Assembly (NCBI GenBank): GCA_019914945.1 | Contig: CM034099.1 | Coordinates: forward strand, 6,138,001-6,202,000 | Source: Typha latifolia | Taxonomy: Eukaryota; Streptophyta; Magnoliopsida; Poales; Typhaceae | Direction of reading: 5' to 3' | Length of the DNA: 64,000 nt | Program-made: the position numbers and the translations under genes | Shown here: piece after piece, positions 51,767 through 63,664 of the stretch | Position numbering within the stretch: position 1 is the first letter of the stretch | Layout: the number at the start of each line of letters is the position of its first letter | The notes under the pieces: generated by a model | Database searches by the model: none | The model's input: the letters and a program-made list of their open reading frames with translations, nothing else | Told to the model about the DNA's origin: nothing

Positions 51767-54700
51767 GAATCTGTAGAGGTATATTTTAGTTTTATGTACC
51801 TATATCAAGATAAGCTTCTTTTGGTTGGCAGGCACAGCAATTAATAAGAAGTAATTTATATTCTATTCATCCAGCAGCAGAATGTGAAGCTTCTTGAATT
51901 CCATCCTGGAAGCAGTTGACATAAGGAAATCATATCACTGGACAGTGCATGCTCAAGTTACTGTTTGTTTATTGGACATTTTGATACTACTTTAGGTTTT
52001 TCACCTCAAGTAAACTTCACCGTCTGCTTGAAGTTTAGCATGAAGGTTTGCCATGCGCCACAGTGTTACTGCAGAGTCTAGATGCAAGACCGAGGAAATG
52101 ATATGGCTCGAAATGAAGTTGGGTCATCAGAATGATAGATGAGGGAGAAAACTAGATCCTCAGGGTGGTCTAATGGAACTGGAACTCGGTTCAGATGCCA
52201 ATGTACAGAATTATGAATTGATCCACAACTGAGTGGCGTGCATCAATTTGTAAAAGCTGCTTGACACATGGTTAGTTTGAGCTACTAGCGAATTGGCCTA
52301 TGCAGTATTAGATCAGGTAGTCCTCCATGTATAACCAGATTCTGTTTCGAATATTTTTTGTGTACTGATCATAATATTTTTCATGTAACTATTAATACTT
52401 CTATTATATGTTCCCTTTTGCAAGCTATGGAAATTTATAATTCCAATGTATTGTACTAGAAATATGATTTTAGCCCACAAATATAGCTGCAGCTTGGAAG
52501 TATGCAAGCTATCATCACCTTCCTTTCTACATATCAAAACCAACAGAAATTAAAGTTACAGTCTTTAACATAGTAGTTGACTATGTAACCCTTTCTTTGC
52601 AAGTAGTAGCTGCTGTTATTTTCAAGATGAGTTCAGAGGTGGTGCACTCGTTTCACTATGACCTTCAAATAGTAGTGAGACTCACCACAGCTTGATCAGA
52701 GAGGCCTACACTATTTTGGCACTTGCAACTTGAAGAATTGACCTCCAAAATGGAGATCAAAGTAGAATGAGAAAAACAGAAAAATGATATGGCAGGTGTC
52801 ATGCATGACACAATTTAAAAAGAAAAAACCTAGACTCGCCAGAGATTTTCGCCGATAATTACAAGATACTAAAGGGTGTTATGATTTGACAAAGATGCCA
52901 ATGCACCTAGACTATCTAAGCACTCTGGTCCTCTCCAAATTTCCTCCTCATTTATCAATTCTATCCACAATGTCACAATCTCTACCTTTTAGCCTCCACC
53001 ACCAATGCATTTGCAATTTGCATCATCATCTTCGTCATCCTTACCTTATTAAATTATACAAACATCACCACCACCAACAACAACAAAAAAAAGATTTTAT
53101 GAGTAGATATTTTCTTGGCCTATCATGGCGATGGCGGTGGCGTTGGCCTATCATGGCGGTGGCGGTGGCGGTGGCAGTTCCTCCAGCACAACCTTCAAAT
53201 GAAGATGTAATGATCTCCTGACTCTCTACTTGCATAAATTTTTTAGATTGGAATAGTTTTTCTACCAAGTCCTGACAAAATTATTCCATGCCAATAACTC
53301 ATCAAGGTGTCACTCATACAACCCTCATCCTAGTAAACTTGGTGACGTCGACATGTCAGGCACGCGACTGAGCGCCAAATGGCGGGCCATGAGAGGATAA
53401 TCACACAATTGTTCTTCCTTCTTATTGAGGCTAATGATGAGACGAATGTTGGTTGAGTAAACAGCAGGATGAATATATTTTAAAAAAAAATTAGAAAAAA
53501 TGGGTCTAGTGGGGAGTGAAAGGGATGTCTCTTCTTCCTCACCCTCTAATTTCGCCTCTCCTTTTTCTTTTCCTTCTCCAAGGATGCAAGAAGAGGGAAA
53601 AGAGGGTGAGGAAGGACTTGCTTCATGCTACATTAAAGTCATTAAAACTAGTTAGATTATGATAATAATTGCCTAGTGGTGCAATGACAAGCTCCACTAA
53701 AGACATTGTTTCTTTCGTAAAGGCAGTATGAATACCCTCGTATGTATGTGCAGATAAGAGTCATAGAGAGAGAGTGTGTGTATGTGTGTACGAGAACAAA
53801 ACATGGCTAGCTTTTGGTGCAGCAAAGCAAAGACAGCAGCAAAACACAAAGACATGCATATGTGCAGTATTTTTTTTCCTCTTTCCAATGGAAATGTGTC
53901 TGTAGATTGATCCTATGCTATATATTTGAACATTTAAGCTAGTCGAACGCTCTATAAACAAATATTAAGGTTTTAGATGTTACCTAATTTTTTATTTGTT
54001 TATCATTTAGCTATAAAACTTGAGAAGAAAACTTAGAAGCAGGATTATTATAAAAAAATTTTAATAGATCATGAGCTCATAGACAAAAATACAATAGCTT
54101 TCTAGTTGATCGATAGAAAATTTATTATATATTAACTCTAATGTTAACGGGGGAATCAAACCTGATAATAAGTTGTAATTCTTTTGATAAGTTCAAAAGA
54201 AAAGGAAAAGAGTTTAACCCTTTTCTTTGATGGACACTCATGCATGATTTCATGGACTCATAGCCATTCGCTCCCTTTGGAGAGTACAAAGCACTGAAAA
54301 GAAAAAAAAAAGTAATAGAATGAAAAAAAGAGATGCCCCTTCCAGAATGCTTAGAATTAATTGAGATAAAACTCTTTTTGTTTAGTTAAATATTGTTGGT
54401 GTGACATTTCATTCTCTTTACTTCCTCTTTTCTATCACAACCAACTAAGCATTGTCCTCCAACTGTTTCTTATTAATGTTATTGAATTGATTAGATAATT
54501 ACTTTATTTGGCGTGGCAAAGATTACGGCCGCCTACTCAAAGTAACCTCTGTGGTAGGGATGAAATAGACTTCAATTATTGATGTGATTTGGACTCTAAA
54601 AACTAATAAATATGAAAATATTCTGACAAGGAACAATCCAAAGTGATATTTCTTTGTCATAGAAATTTTTTTCAACTAGTTTGCAAATTGCAATGCAATA

Positions 54701-56784
54701 GTAGAGATAATTATGTAATCTCATCAAGATTTATCCTAAGAAGAATTAAGATTAAGTATCTCTACTATTGGTCATTTTTATATAGATATCATTTGTTTAT
54801 TTTTTGTGACGCTTAGAACATCTCTCACTGTTGGCAAAAAATGTCAAATGACTATCTTGGTCTCAACTCTCTTCTTTTTAAGATAATATATAAAATAGTC
54901 TCTAGAGCACCTAAAATTGATCACCTGAATCTCATAATATTTTTAACTGAAATATCAAATGAATAGGTATTTCAAAGACTTTGTTGGGGAGGTAGATGAT
55001 GTCTTAAGCTATTAGATAATGTCTAAGAATCTATATAAACTCTCACTTTTTCATCCCATTTCAATGTGAGACTAAACTCTCAAATATATATTCAACAATC
55101 TTCCCCTTAAGCCCAATATCAACTGCTCCTACTTGAGTCCAATATAACTAGTTTTAACCAAGCCTTATGCCTAGTTTTTCTTCTAGTCACCCACCGATCT
55201 TAAGAGGCTAGCTATTCACCGATTGCATCACACCATGACTATCACGTTTCTATGACTTTTTCAGAAGAACTCATATGTACACTAGAGCCACCATATTGAT
55301 CATAGCAAACTGCTTCAAGGCAGTTCAAAATTGCTAAACTATTAGGACTCTGATACCACTTGTTAGAGAAATAAAGAAGTCATAATCTAAGTGAAACAGC
55401 GCCAGACACAAACCTTAGAATCCAACTCAACCAAAAAACTTAAGCCATTAGGTTGAAGTCTAAAAAAGTATATACAACTCCTTTCAATTTTTTCGAGATG
55501 AAAAGGTCTATGCAAAAATAGGAAATATTTCAAAGTGTCTAACTATAATTATCCTATTTTTCAACAACAATGCATTCTTTTTGGTGAATGTTGTTAGTGA
55601 TGCATTCATATAAGAGGACAAAGAGTTAATATATCCAGGAGACATGGAGGAGCCTTCTATCAAATAAGACATGTTTCATATCTTGTATGCTAAAGCTTCA
55701 TTAATTACTCAATTGAAAGAAAAATGTTTACTTAATCTTTCTTCTTCTTCTTTTGGGTGGCCCACAATTAATGGATCTAGCAAGTCCTTTTCATACCATT
55801 GTAGGCACTAAAGGTTAGCACTTCTTCTTTATTTAAGTTTTGTTGCAAGAATGAAGCAATCCATCAGGCATCACTATGAGTTTTATTCTCCCATAAGGAA
55901 TAAGTGACACAAGTTTGGCACTTAATGCCTCCTAAAAGTTGTTCTTAGGATCACATGCATCAATTGCTCATTCTTTAAAGAATATGAACTCTGAGTTAGA
56001 CTTCACTACCCACACTAGAACTATTAAAATCACTTACAAACAAAAGCACAGCTAAAGAACTAAACAAAAGAAAATTAGGAACATTTTTTAAATTGACAAA
56101 TAAAAATAGGAGCCTCAATATTCCTTGATTCCATGTATAAATTAAGGTGATTCTTAAGAGTGTAGTGTTGACAGAAGAATTTTTTATATCCAAAGTAACA
56201 TCAAAGTAGGCTTTAAAATCGCCATAGTGATGGAATATGCCTTCTTTTTTTCCTTTAAAAGGGAAGAAACTAATATGCAAGATTCCAAAATGAATGCAGT
56301 GATAATCAAGTGTGTGATCGATCACTTTGTCACCAGATACGTACTAGTAATTTTAAAAATATAAAACAACAAGATCTCTCATGCGACTTCCAGTATGATC
56401 AATCATAGAGTCCATCTATCTCAGCCTTCACTCTTCGCAGGCCAAAATTATAAACCCAAGAATTTGATAATAAAACTTTGCAGAAATTTTAGCATCTTGG
56501 AAACTTAATTTGGTGCTTAATTTCCCCTACCCATAACTTAGATGATTTTTTTTTCGTACTTCTTTAGTCTTGTATGTTCCCCACTTGCATATTAAACTAC
56601 TTATAAAGGAATAGCCATCCAACTCCAAGCAATTAAAAAGCTTTTTTCTTTAATTTTCTTAATATAATTGTTAGACAGAAGTACTCCTTCAACTTGTGCT
56701 TTTGGAAGTTTAAGCTAACACATTGCGGCGTGCTCCCTCACATGTCTCTCTTTTGTTTCCCTTTCTTTCTCTCTTCATGCCCTC
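51767..56784. other. gene-poor 5-kb intergenic region
   Basis: The AP3M 3' UTR probably extends to about 52450. The rest is AT-rich. It holds a GGCGGT-type triplet-rich patch (53126-53177), a GC-richer patch near 53340-53395, a GA/GT run at 53765-53792, and an LTR-like remnant around 54985-55600. No coding frame with family motifs is seen. Confidence 0.5.
54985..55600 (-). mobile_element. LTR-retrotransposon remnant (tentative)
   Basis: On the minus strand, TGGTATCAGAGT (55347-55358) matches the usual initiator-tRNA-Met primer-binding site, two bases inside an LTR-like end (minus strand ...CTCTAACA; plus TGTTAGAG from 55361). The adjacent plus-strand text contains tgagactaaactctcaa and caacaatcttccccttaagc, familiar from small plant LTR elements. 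No gag or pol frame survives and no second LTR is delimited. Bounds are approximate. Confidence 0.4.
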
Positions 56785-56791
56785 TATAAAA
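56785..56791 (+). promoter_or_regulatory. TATA box of MYB gene
   Basis: CTATAAAAG, 80 bases upstream of the MYB ATG at 56871, leaving a leader of about 50 bases. Confidence 0.65.
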
Positions 56792-56870
56792 GCTTTACTC
56801 TTAACTCTTCTCATTCAGTACTTCCTCTTTCGCTTATACTTCTCTAAGATACAAAGTTACAGATTATAAA

Positions 56871-57973
56871 ATGGAGACATGGAGAGGAAATGAAGTAGAG
56901 GCCCAAGTAAGGACATCCTTTAGCTCTGCAACGACACCAGTACCAAGTGAGGAAGATATAGATTTGAGAAGAGGGCCATGGACTGTTGAAGAAGACCTCT
57001 TATTGATGAATTATATCGCCGATCACGGCGACGGCCGCTGGAACTCCCTTGCTCGCTCTGCAGGTATCAGATCTTCTACTTCCTTGTGGATTGTTCTCTA
57101 AGCAAGAGAAAATTAGTATTTTGAATGATCACATCCATACTTTTACCTATTAAGAAATGAAGGTAAGGCTTGACTAATAAGACCATTAATTCTCGTGCAT
57201 ATATACATATATATGTATATATGCATGTATGTGGAACTGTAACAAGTTAAATGCCATACTAAGTAGCACGATCATAACACTCACTATCTTCTCGTGTATT
57301 ATTATTATTATTATTATTATTTTCACGTAGAATGTCCTCGTCATGTCATAATAGGTCTCCGGCGAACCGGCAAGAGCTGCCGGCTCCGGTGGCTCAACTA
57401 TCTCCGCCCCGACGTCCGCCGCGGTAACATCACACCGGAGGAGCAGCTCCTCATCCTCGAGCTCCACTCCCGGTGGGGCAACCGGTGAGCAAATCTTAGT
57501 TACAAATACCACCTCGATCAACTCTTCCAAAAGAAAGAATTCGCTAATATCACATCACACCATGCAACAGGTGGTCGAAGATAGCGAAGTACCTGCCAGG
57601 GAGGACCGACAACGAGATAAAGAACTACTGGAGGACTCGAGTGCAGAAGCAAGCGAAGCAGCTCCGCTGCGACGTCGACAGCAAGCAGTTCCAAGACTTG
57701 ATGCGTTACCTGTGGATGCCGCGGCTCCTCGAGAAGATCCGGGCAGCAGCTTCGGGCGGAGAGCCCGGGCAGGTGAATCCGAGCGCCGACAGTTCGGCCA
57801 CGGAGACGTCGTCGCCGGCGGGAGGTGACGCTAGCGGCGGCGAGGGGATCCAGGCAGATCAGTTTATTGGAAGTCCGGGCGGGTATGCTGACCCGGGGTG
57901 GTTACCGGACTTTGACTTTGGAACTTGGAGTGAGAATATAATATGGAGTGTGGATGACATTTGGTTACACTAA
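56871..57973 (+). CDS. R2R3-MYB transcription factor, subgroup 20-like
   Basis: Exons 56871-57063, 57355-57484, 57571-57973 encode 241 residues; both introns sit at the standard R2R3-MYB positions. R2 (about 31-83) runs [19 protein letters not shown] to [18 protein letters not shown]3 (about 84-137) runs [20 protein letters not shown] to [19 protein letters not shown]. After the DNA-binding region comes [13 protein letters not shown], then [11 protein letters not shown]. That WMPRL block is diagnostic of subgroup 20 (MYB2/62/78/108/112/116 in Arabidopsis), which acts in stress, phosphate, jasmonate and anther responses. The C-terminus ends in an acidic-aromatic segment ([19 protein letters not shown]), a likely activation region. 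Exons 2-3 are much more GC-rich than the surrounding DNA. Intron 1 has an (ATT)n run. Confidence 0.93.
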
Positions 57974-58137
57974 AAGATTTTAATAGAAAAGAGCCTTTTT
58001 TTTTTTTGTGGTATTGAGATGTCCCAAATTTATTATTTATTATATCTGCGTAATTTATTTCTAATACATCAATCAGAGGGTTGGGTAACTTGGGTTGTCC
58101 CATATATAATTTAGTTCCTTGTAAAAGAATAATAATA

Positions 58138-60011
58138 ATGATAATGAGGAGAGTATCCCAGACTAGCCCAAGAGCCCACTATGGGTCTTCTCAAGCCCAA
58201 CATAATGCCAGGCCCACCAAACCCACCGCAACCATGTCCCCTGTCCAAGCCACCAGATTCATCAAATTCCTCTGCGAGCAGGGCTCACACTCCCTCGCAC
58301 GCAAGCTGTTCGACCAAATGCCCGACCGAGACGTGGTCTCGTGGACGACCATGATATCCGGCTACGCGTCCAGTCACCGGCACGAGGACGCGTGGGGAAT
58401 CTTTCGCCGCATGATGGACGCCGGCGTGGGTCCCAATGCCTTCACAATTTCTAGCGTATTAACGGCATGCCGGGGGCCACGGTGGCGCGCTGGCTGCGGC
58501 GCAGCGCACGCCGTGGCTGTGCGGCAGGGCGTCGACACGGCGCCGTACGTTGAGAATTCGCTCCTCGATGCGTATGCATCGTGCGGCGATGGCATGGCTG
58601 ATGCACGCGCGCTGTTCGACCGATTGCAGGAGAGGTCTGCCGTGTCGTGGACTACCATGATCGCCGGTTACACCCGGTTGGGCCAGGGGGACATGGGAAT
58701 TCAGATGTTTAGAAGAATGATGCAGGTATGGTCTTTTAATCTCCATAATCCAAAGAGAATCCATAATCTTGACATTTATGATGCGTTCAATCTTTTGTGA
58801 AGCAGGATGGCACTGAGCTGAGTCCATTTGCATGTTCTATTGCTATCAGCGCGTGTTCTTTGATGAGAAGTTTAATGCTTGGTCGGCTACTCCATTCGAT
58901 GTCACTGAAATGCGGGGTTGACTCCAACATCCCTGTTGCCAATTCTTTGGTTGACATGTATTGCAGATGCATGAGCATTGAAGACGGTAAGAGATACTTC
59001 ACTGAAATGCCTCGAAGAGACTTGATCAGTTGGAATACCATGATATCTGGGCAAGACCGGTACAGTTCCCGTGAGGCCCTCCAGCTGTTCCTTGAGATGA
59101 GTTCGAGGAATGTGAAATCAAATTGCTTCACTTATACCAGCATTGTGGCATCTTGCGCTAAGCTTGCAGTCCTGAGATGTGGGCAGCAAGTCCACGGAGC
59201 TATAGTATGTAGAGGCTTTGGAGAGAATCTTCAGATATGCAATGCTCTTATAGATATGTATTGCAAGTGTGGAAGTGTAGCTGATTCGGAGAAGATATTT
59301 AGTGCAATGTCTTGTAGGGATCTACTTTCGTGGACGTCGATGATGATCGGTTATGGGATGAATGGACTTGGCTATGAGGCAATGCAGCTTTTCAATGAGA
59401 TGGTTGATGGAAGTATTCGACTTGACTATGTAGTGTTTGTGGGGCTTATAAGTGCTTGTAGCCATGCAGGTTTAGTAGAAGAAGGCTGGAGGTACTTTAA
59501 TTTGATGACTACCAAGTACAGTGTGCAGCCTAATTGGGAGGTCTATGGATGTGTCGTCGATCTTCTAGGACGTGCAGGAAGGCTCATAGAGGCATTTGAG
59601 GTGATACAGAGCATGCCCTTTGAACCTGATGAATCTATTTGGGGAGCTCTGCTTGGAGCTTGCAAGATGCACAAGAATGTGGAGTTGGGTAGGTTGGCAG
59701 CTCAGAAGATGGTGGAATTGAAACCAAAAGGAGGTGCAAAGACTTATCTTGTACTTTCAAATATATATGCTGCTGGCAATGAATGGGGTCAGTTTGCAGC
59801 GACAAGAAAGCTGATGAGAGGGATGGATAGTAAGAAGGAGGCAGGAACGAGTTGGATTGAGCTGGGGGATAAGGTATGCAGTTTTGTAGCTGGTGACAGG
59901 AGCAATTCTTGTGTTGGTTTAGCTGTTGAGGTGTTGGATAGTCTGATTGAGCATATGCATGAAGCTGGAAATGTATCTGAAATATATAAGGATTTAGAAG
60001 CAGTGAAATAA
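58138..60011 (+). CDS. E-class pentatricopeptide repeat protein (PGN-like)
   Basis: Two exons, 58138-58725 and 58806-60011, split by an 80-nt intron (CAG|GTATGG ... AAGCAG|GAT); 597 residues. The start could also be 58144 or 58231 (ATGSPVQ-like in-frame Met residues). PLS-type PPR units are clear: ARKLFDQMPDRDVVSWTTMI, ARALFDRLQERSAVSWTTMI, NSLVDMYCRC, EMPRRDLISWNTMISG, NALIDMYCKCGSVADSEKIF and VFVGLISACSHAGLVEEGWRYF. The E/E+ tail follows: YGCVVDLLGRAGRLIEAFEV, WGALLGACKMHKNVELG, YLVLSNIYAAGNEW and GTSWIELGDKVCSFVAGD. No DYW deaminase is present. Such proteins bind organelle RNA for C-to-U editing and need a deaminase partner. Arabidopsis PGN (At1g56570) is a plausible ortholog by class, size and neighbourhood. 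A short N-terminal targeting region is likely. Exon 1 is strikingly GC-rich, exon 2 is not. Confidence 0.88.
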
Positions 60012-60921
60012 TCGTATGATCATATCACTATTTCTTACCTTGCTTGCAATTGGTAGAGGAAAAGATTCAGTACAGGAGGTGAAGAGTTAATGTCTCAAGG
60101 AATTAAGCTTGCGGGTAAGAGGGAGAACCCTCAGGCATGAGATTTTACTTTCTCCGTTACTTGACTTTAAGAAGACGAATTGATGCACATTCTGTCGGCC
60201 TAGGCATCCATTGGAAAGTCTATTGTGTTTTATGAGAATTTGGAAGCAGTGACATAATTTGAGTAGATAGTATTGCCACCGTTGCATTGCTGAATTCTTT
60301 ATAAATCATCTGATTCAAGTTCCTTCAGCAAGGTCAAAACGAGGTCAGTTTCATATTTCAACAACGTGAAAAGTTGAAAGCATTTAAATCTGATCATTTT
60401 TTTTTCTTTAACATTTGTTTCCTCTTCTTGGGAACTCGAAATTGTTTTATCTGTTTTATGGATTCGATTACTATACCTCTGCTTGGGAGATTGTAGGAGT
60501 ATCCGTTTTGAAAAGTTTTGATATAGAGTAATCCTTAATAGACTGATTTTGGTATTTTCCAGAACAGTATAGAGCAACCATGATATTATGAAAAGCTTTG
60601 ACTTCCTGGGAGAAATTTTGTAAGACTAACCCAAGTGAAGATAATCTGAGTTTTTAGTTGACCCAAATGATTTCTTTAATTTAATGTGGCTCGTTAGTCA
60701 CGGTTCATGAGGAAGAAGCATTGTGGTCCCAATCCCATAGTCCAAGATATTTTTGAGGGAAAACAAACCACAACCTCCAGATCTTATCATGCCATGGGGC
60801 TTGTTTCTTTGTTTACACAATTACACCTCCACATTTTTCTGCCATGGAGCCCTTCTCATGCTTTATGAGATGATTGAGCTTTCTAGATAAAAAGAAGAGC
60901 GATAAAAAAATAAAATAAAAA
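60012..60921. other. PPR 3' flank and intergenic
   Basis: No additional gene. A segment near 60236-60265 (atttggaagcagtgacataa) resembles the PPR stop-codon region at 59991-60011 (atttagaagcagtgaaataa), suggesting a decayed duplication of the gene end. The right part is AT-rich promoter-like sequence. Confidence 0.5.
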
Positions 60922-62384
60922 ATGCAAGCCCATTCAGTCTTGGTCCTTGTCTCTTTTCCATTCAGCCGTCTTCCTCATTCTAAGTCCTACTGCTCTGTGT
61001 CCAAGACCACATGCAGCCTGAGGAAGGAGGGCAGGAAAACCCTCAGGGACACCTGGCCTTCCATTTCTCTGTCCCTTTTTGGGTCAGGCTTCTTCTTGGG
61101 TCCTCTTCTAGATGGACTGCATTCAAGGGTAAATCTTCAGGTTTACCAAAATGGAGCCATTGATATTGGCCCTCTTCACACCAACATCTTGGTAATATTC
61201 CCATCTACTTTTCCTTTGCTAAAAATTCTATTCAATCTTTTTGGACATTAAATACTGATGATTTATTTTTTTGCAAATATATATGAAAAAAGAGAGCTCA
61301 TTTGACAATTTGCAGAGAAGTATTGTGTTACAAGACTGAAACGCATATGGTGATCTGCACGCACACACACACACACACCCAAAAAAAAAATCTCTTTGGT
61401 GCCTAATCTAACTCAGATCATTTGACAGGTTCCTCCACTTCTTGGAGCATTCTACTGCACTTTGGGATTACTGCAACTCTTTTTGGATGAGAGGATCCCT
61501 CCTAAATCAAAGGCTTCAGGAAGCCTTGACAAAGCAGCACTATCTCTGATGTTTGTCATCTGAGTCCAACTCTCCTTAAGTTTTGCTGCTCAGAAATTCA
61601 GCAGTCACTAATCCAATTTGTTTCTGACTTTGCTATCAGAGCTCTAGCATTGTTCATTGAATTGAGTGCTGAAATGTACAAAGCTGGAGTCCCCAGTAAC
61701 ATAGAAGCCTATATCTTGTTTGGGCTAGCAGAGTTCATATGGTTGTTCCTGGATGGCACATGGCTATGCTTTGTTTTGGCCTGCTTTGCTGGTGTTGGCT
61801 GTCCTCTTGCTGAGACCCCATTGATCAAGTAATGCCTTTTTCTCATTGGAAATGCATTCCAACTCTTTACTTTTAAATGACATTGTTCACTCTTCAAGCC
61901 AAACAAATTGAAACTAAAGTGTTTATATCTAACCTAGATCTTTTATGGTGAAAGGCTTGTAAATAAGACCTAGTTGTAAAACAGAAAAACATTTTGGCTG
62001 TAATATCATCGAAAGATAATTGTGACGTAATTTTTTTTTTAGTTCTCCTTTTCTTTTCATGCTTAACTTTCATCTATTCTCCTTTTTTCATTTCATAGTC
62101 AAAACTAATTCTTGCAGAACATTTCACCTCTGGAATTACCCAAATGCTGATGTTCAACTCTTTGGTGAGGTAAATTATCCATGTCTCTGAATGACTGAAT
62201 GACCTCTCAAACTTCTAGCATTGAGGACTGTAGCAAAAAAGTATCATGTTTTCTCTGTTTTCAGGGGCTAATCAGTTGGACAAGTACTTGTTATTTTGTT
62301 TATACCCCATTTTTGATCAACTTGTCACGATGGCTGAAGTCAGTCATTGTTGCAACTGATGACAAAGACCAAGCAGTTCAATAG
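60922..62384 (+). CDS. INSIG-like multi-pass membrane protein with plastid-type leader
   Basis: Exons 60922-61191, 61429-61550, 61640-61828, 62118-62169, 62265-62384 join in phase to 250 residues. The first about 45 residues are Ser/Arg/Lys-rich with almost no acidic residues ([20 protein letters not shown]), resembling a chloroplast transit peptide. Then come about six hydrophobic helices: [93 protein letters not shown] and [16 protein letters not shown]. The helix order and the W-x-D-x-[ST]-like step after helix 4 recall INSIG proteins, which bind sterol sensors in the animal ER. I rate that match as moderate. A plastid location would argue against a direct sterol role. Function in plants is not established. 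Confidence 0.72.
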
Positions 62385-63430
62385 TTATTGATAATTGAGA
62401 TGAAAGAAGAATGTGAGGAATCCTGGTGATGGAACAGTAGGGGAAAGGAAGAGCATTATGATTGAATTTTGTGCAAAGAAAAGTTTCATTTCTCTCTGAA
62501 AGTTTTGGTGCAAATTGTTTAGAACAAGCTTCTCGTTAGTGATTGTAACGTGAGAAATTTAATTGCAAGTAGTGAGCTTTTGTATCGAACTCACTGCATT
62601 TGTTCTGTAACAAGTCAGATATACAGAACTGTTCACATGTATTACATTACAGTCTAATCTTATAACTCAGATTTAAAACCAATTCTCTCGACTTATTTTA
62701 GCTGTCTGCCTTGACCGACAACTATATAGATGTTTAGAAGAGAATACAGAAACTTTTTTCAAATTTTATTTGGTTGTGTTATGCTCACCAAAGTCTTATA
62801 TATTTCTTTTTCTTTTCTGTTCTTCTTCTTTTGCCCTTAAAAAGTTTATAGATGTAGCAGTTGGAACTCACTTACAGTTCCTCTCCTCCTCTTCACCTTT
62901 GAGAAAGAGCACCTGAAGGACATTCTAATAATTTAAAAATGATCTTTTAATTTGCAAAGCTACCAATACATACTACTCAATGGAGGATAAAGGCCGTGAA
63001 GACTGCTGATGCCTTGAGGGTAGAACATAGATCCTTCCTTATCCATAATCACTTTCAACAATTCCACAGTGAACGACAAATAAAACAGATCAATGCTGTA
63101 CTCCAAGTTTCCATAATTAAATGAAGAACAATATCACCCACACGATTATATGCTACAGAATACTATGTTATTGCCCAGAATATGTTATGAGAACTGTGAC
63201 AAAGTGACATCAGAGATTTGGTGAATTGCATTTCATCAGTATAAATATTACAACAATATAAATATAGAAATTAAATTCTGTTGCAATATGGGAAAAAAAA
63301 GTTTGGTGGATGTCAATCATCTACCATAACCTCATTTATCTGCCTATATTTGCAGAGAATGGCTGAGATTTGGTGACGGTGGAGTGATGGTGCAGTGCAG
63401 TCCATGACTGTAGAACCATCAGACTAGGCT
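62385..63430. other. convergent 3' intergenic region
   Basis: 3' UTRs of the INSIG-like gene (plus) and adenylosuccinate lyase (minus) face each other here. AT-rich; no frame of interest. Confidence 0.5.
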
Positions 63431-63664
63431 TTATTGAATTCTGAACCCAGAGGTTAAATCCACATCATTATCTATGGATTTAGCCAAATTCTCCGCCTCC
63501 CCTATATAAGAATGGGGAGTCAGATTCAAAAGAATGGACCTTGGTTCCTCGGGCAAGTCCAGATCTTCAATAAACTGCTTTATGCTTTCCTTCGTGACGG
63601 CTCGTCCTCTTGTCAACTCCTTCAGCTTTTCATATGGTTCAGGAACTGCATATCTTCGCATAAC
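63431..63664 (-). CDS. adenylosuccinate lyase, last exon (partial at window edge)
   Basis: The minus-strand terminal exon (acceptor TTAG|GTTATGCG at 63665/63664, stop TAA at 63431-63433) encodes 77 residues. It reads VMRRYAVPEPYEKLKELTRG, then AVTKESIKQFIEDLDLPEE, LLNLTPHSYIGEAENLAKS and a GFRIQ terminus. This is the C-terminal helical part of plant and bacterial PurB, which cleaves SAICAR and adenylosuccinate to release fumarate in purine synthesis, in plastids in plants. Catalytic residues lie in earlier exons beyond position 64000. The preceding conserved block (WEVLAEPIQT) is not found in the remaining 336 bases, so those are intron. Confidence 0.85.
   Translation of the reverse strand, partial: VMRRYAVPEPYEKLKELTRGRAVTKESIKQFIEDLDLPEEPRSILLNLTPHSYIGEAENLAKSIDNDVDLTSGFRIQ

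Noticed and set aside
52886..53221. 111-codon frame rich in His, Ser and Trp/Arg repeats
   Set aside because: Composition comes from CAT/CAC- and GGCGGT-type simple repeats; there is no splice context, promoter or family motif.
57562..57828. 88-codon frame overlapping MYB exon 3
   Set aside because: It is an alternative frame of a GC-rich exon; the MYB frame has R3 and the WMPRL motif.
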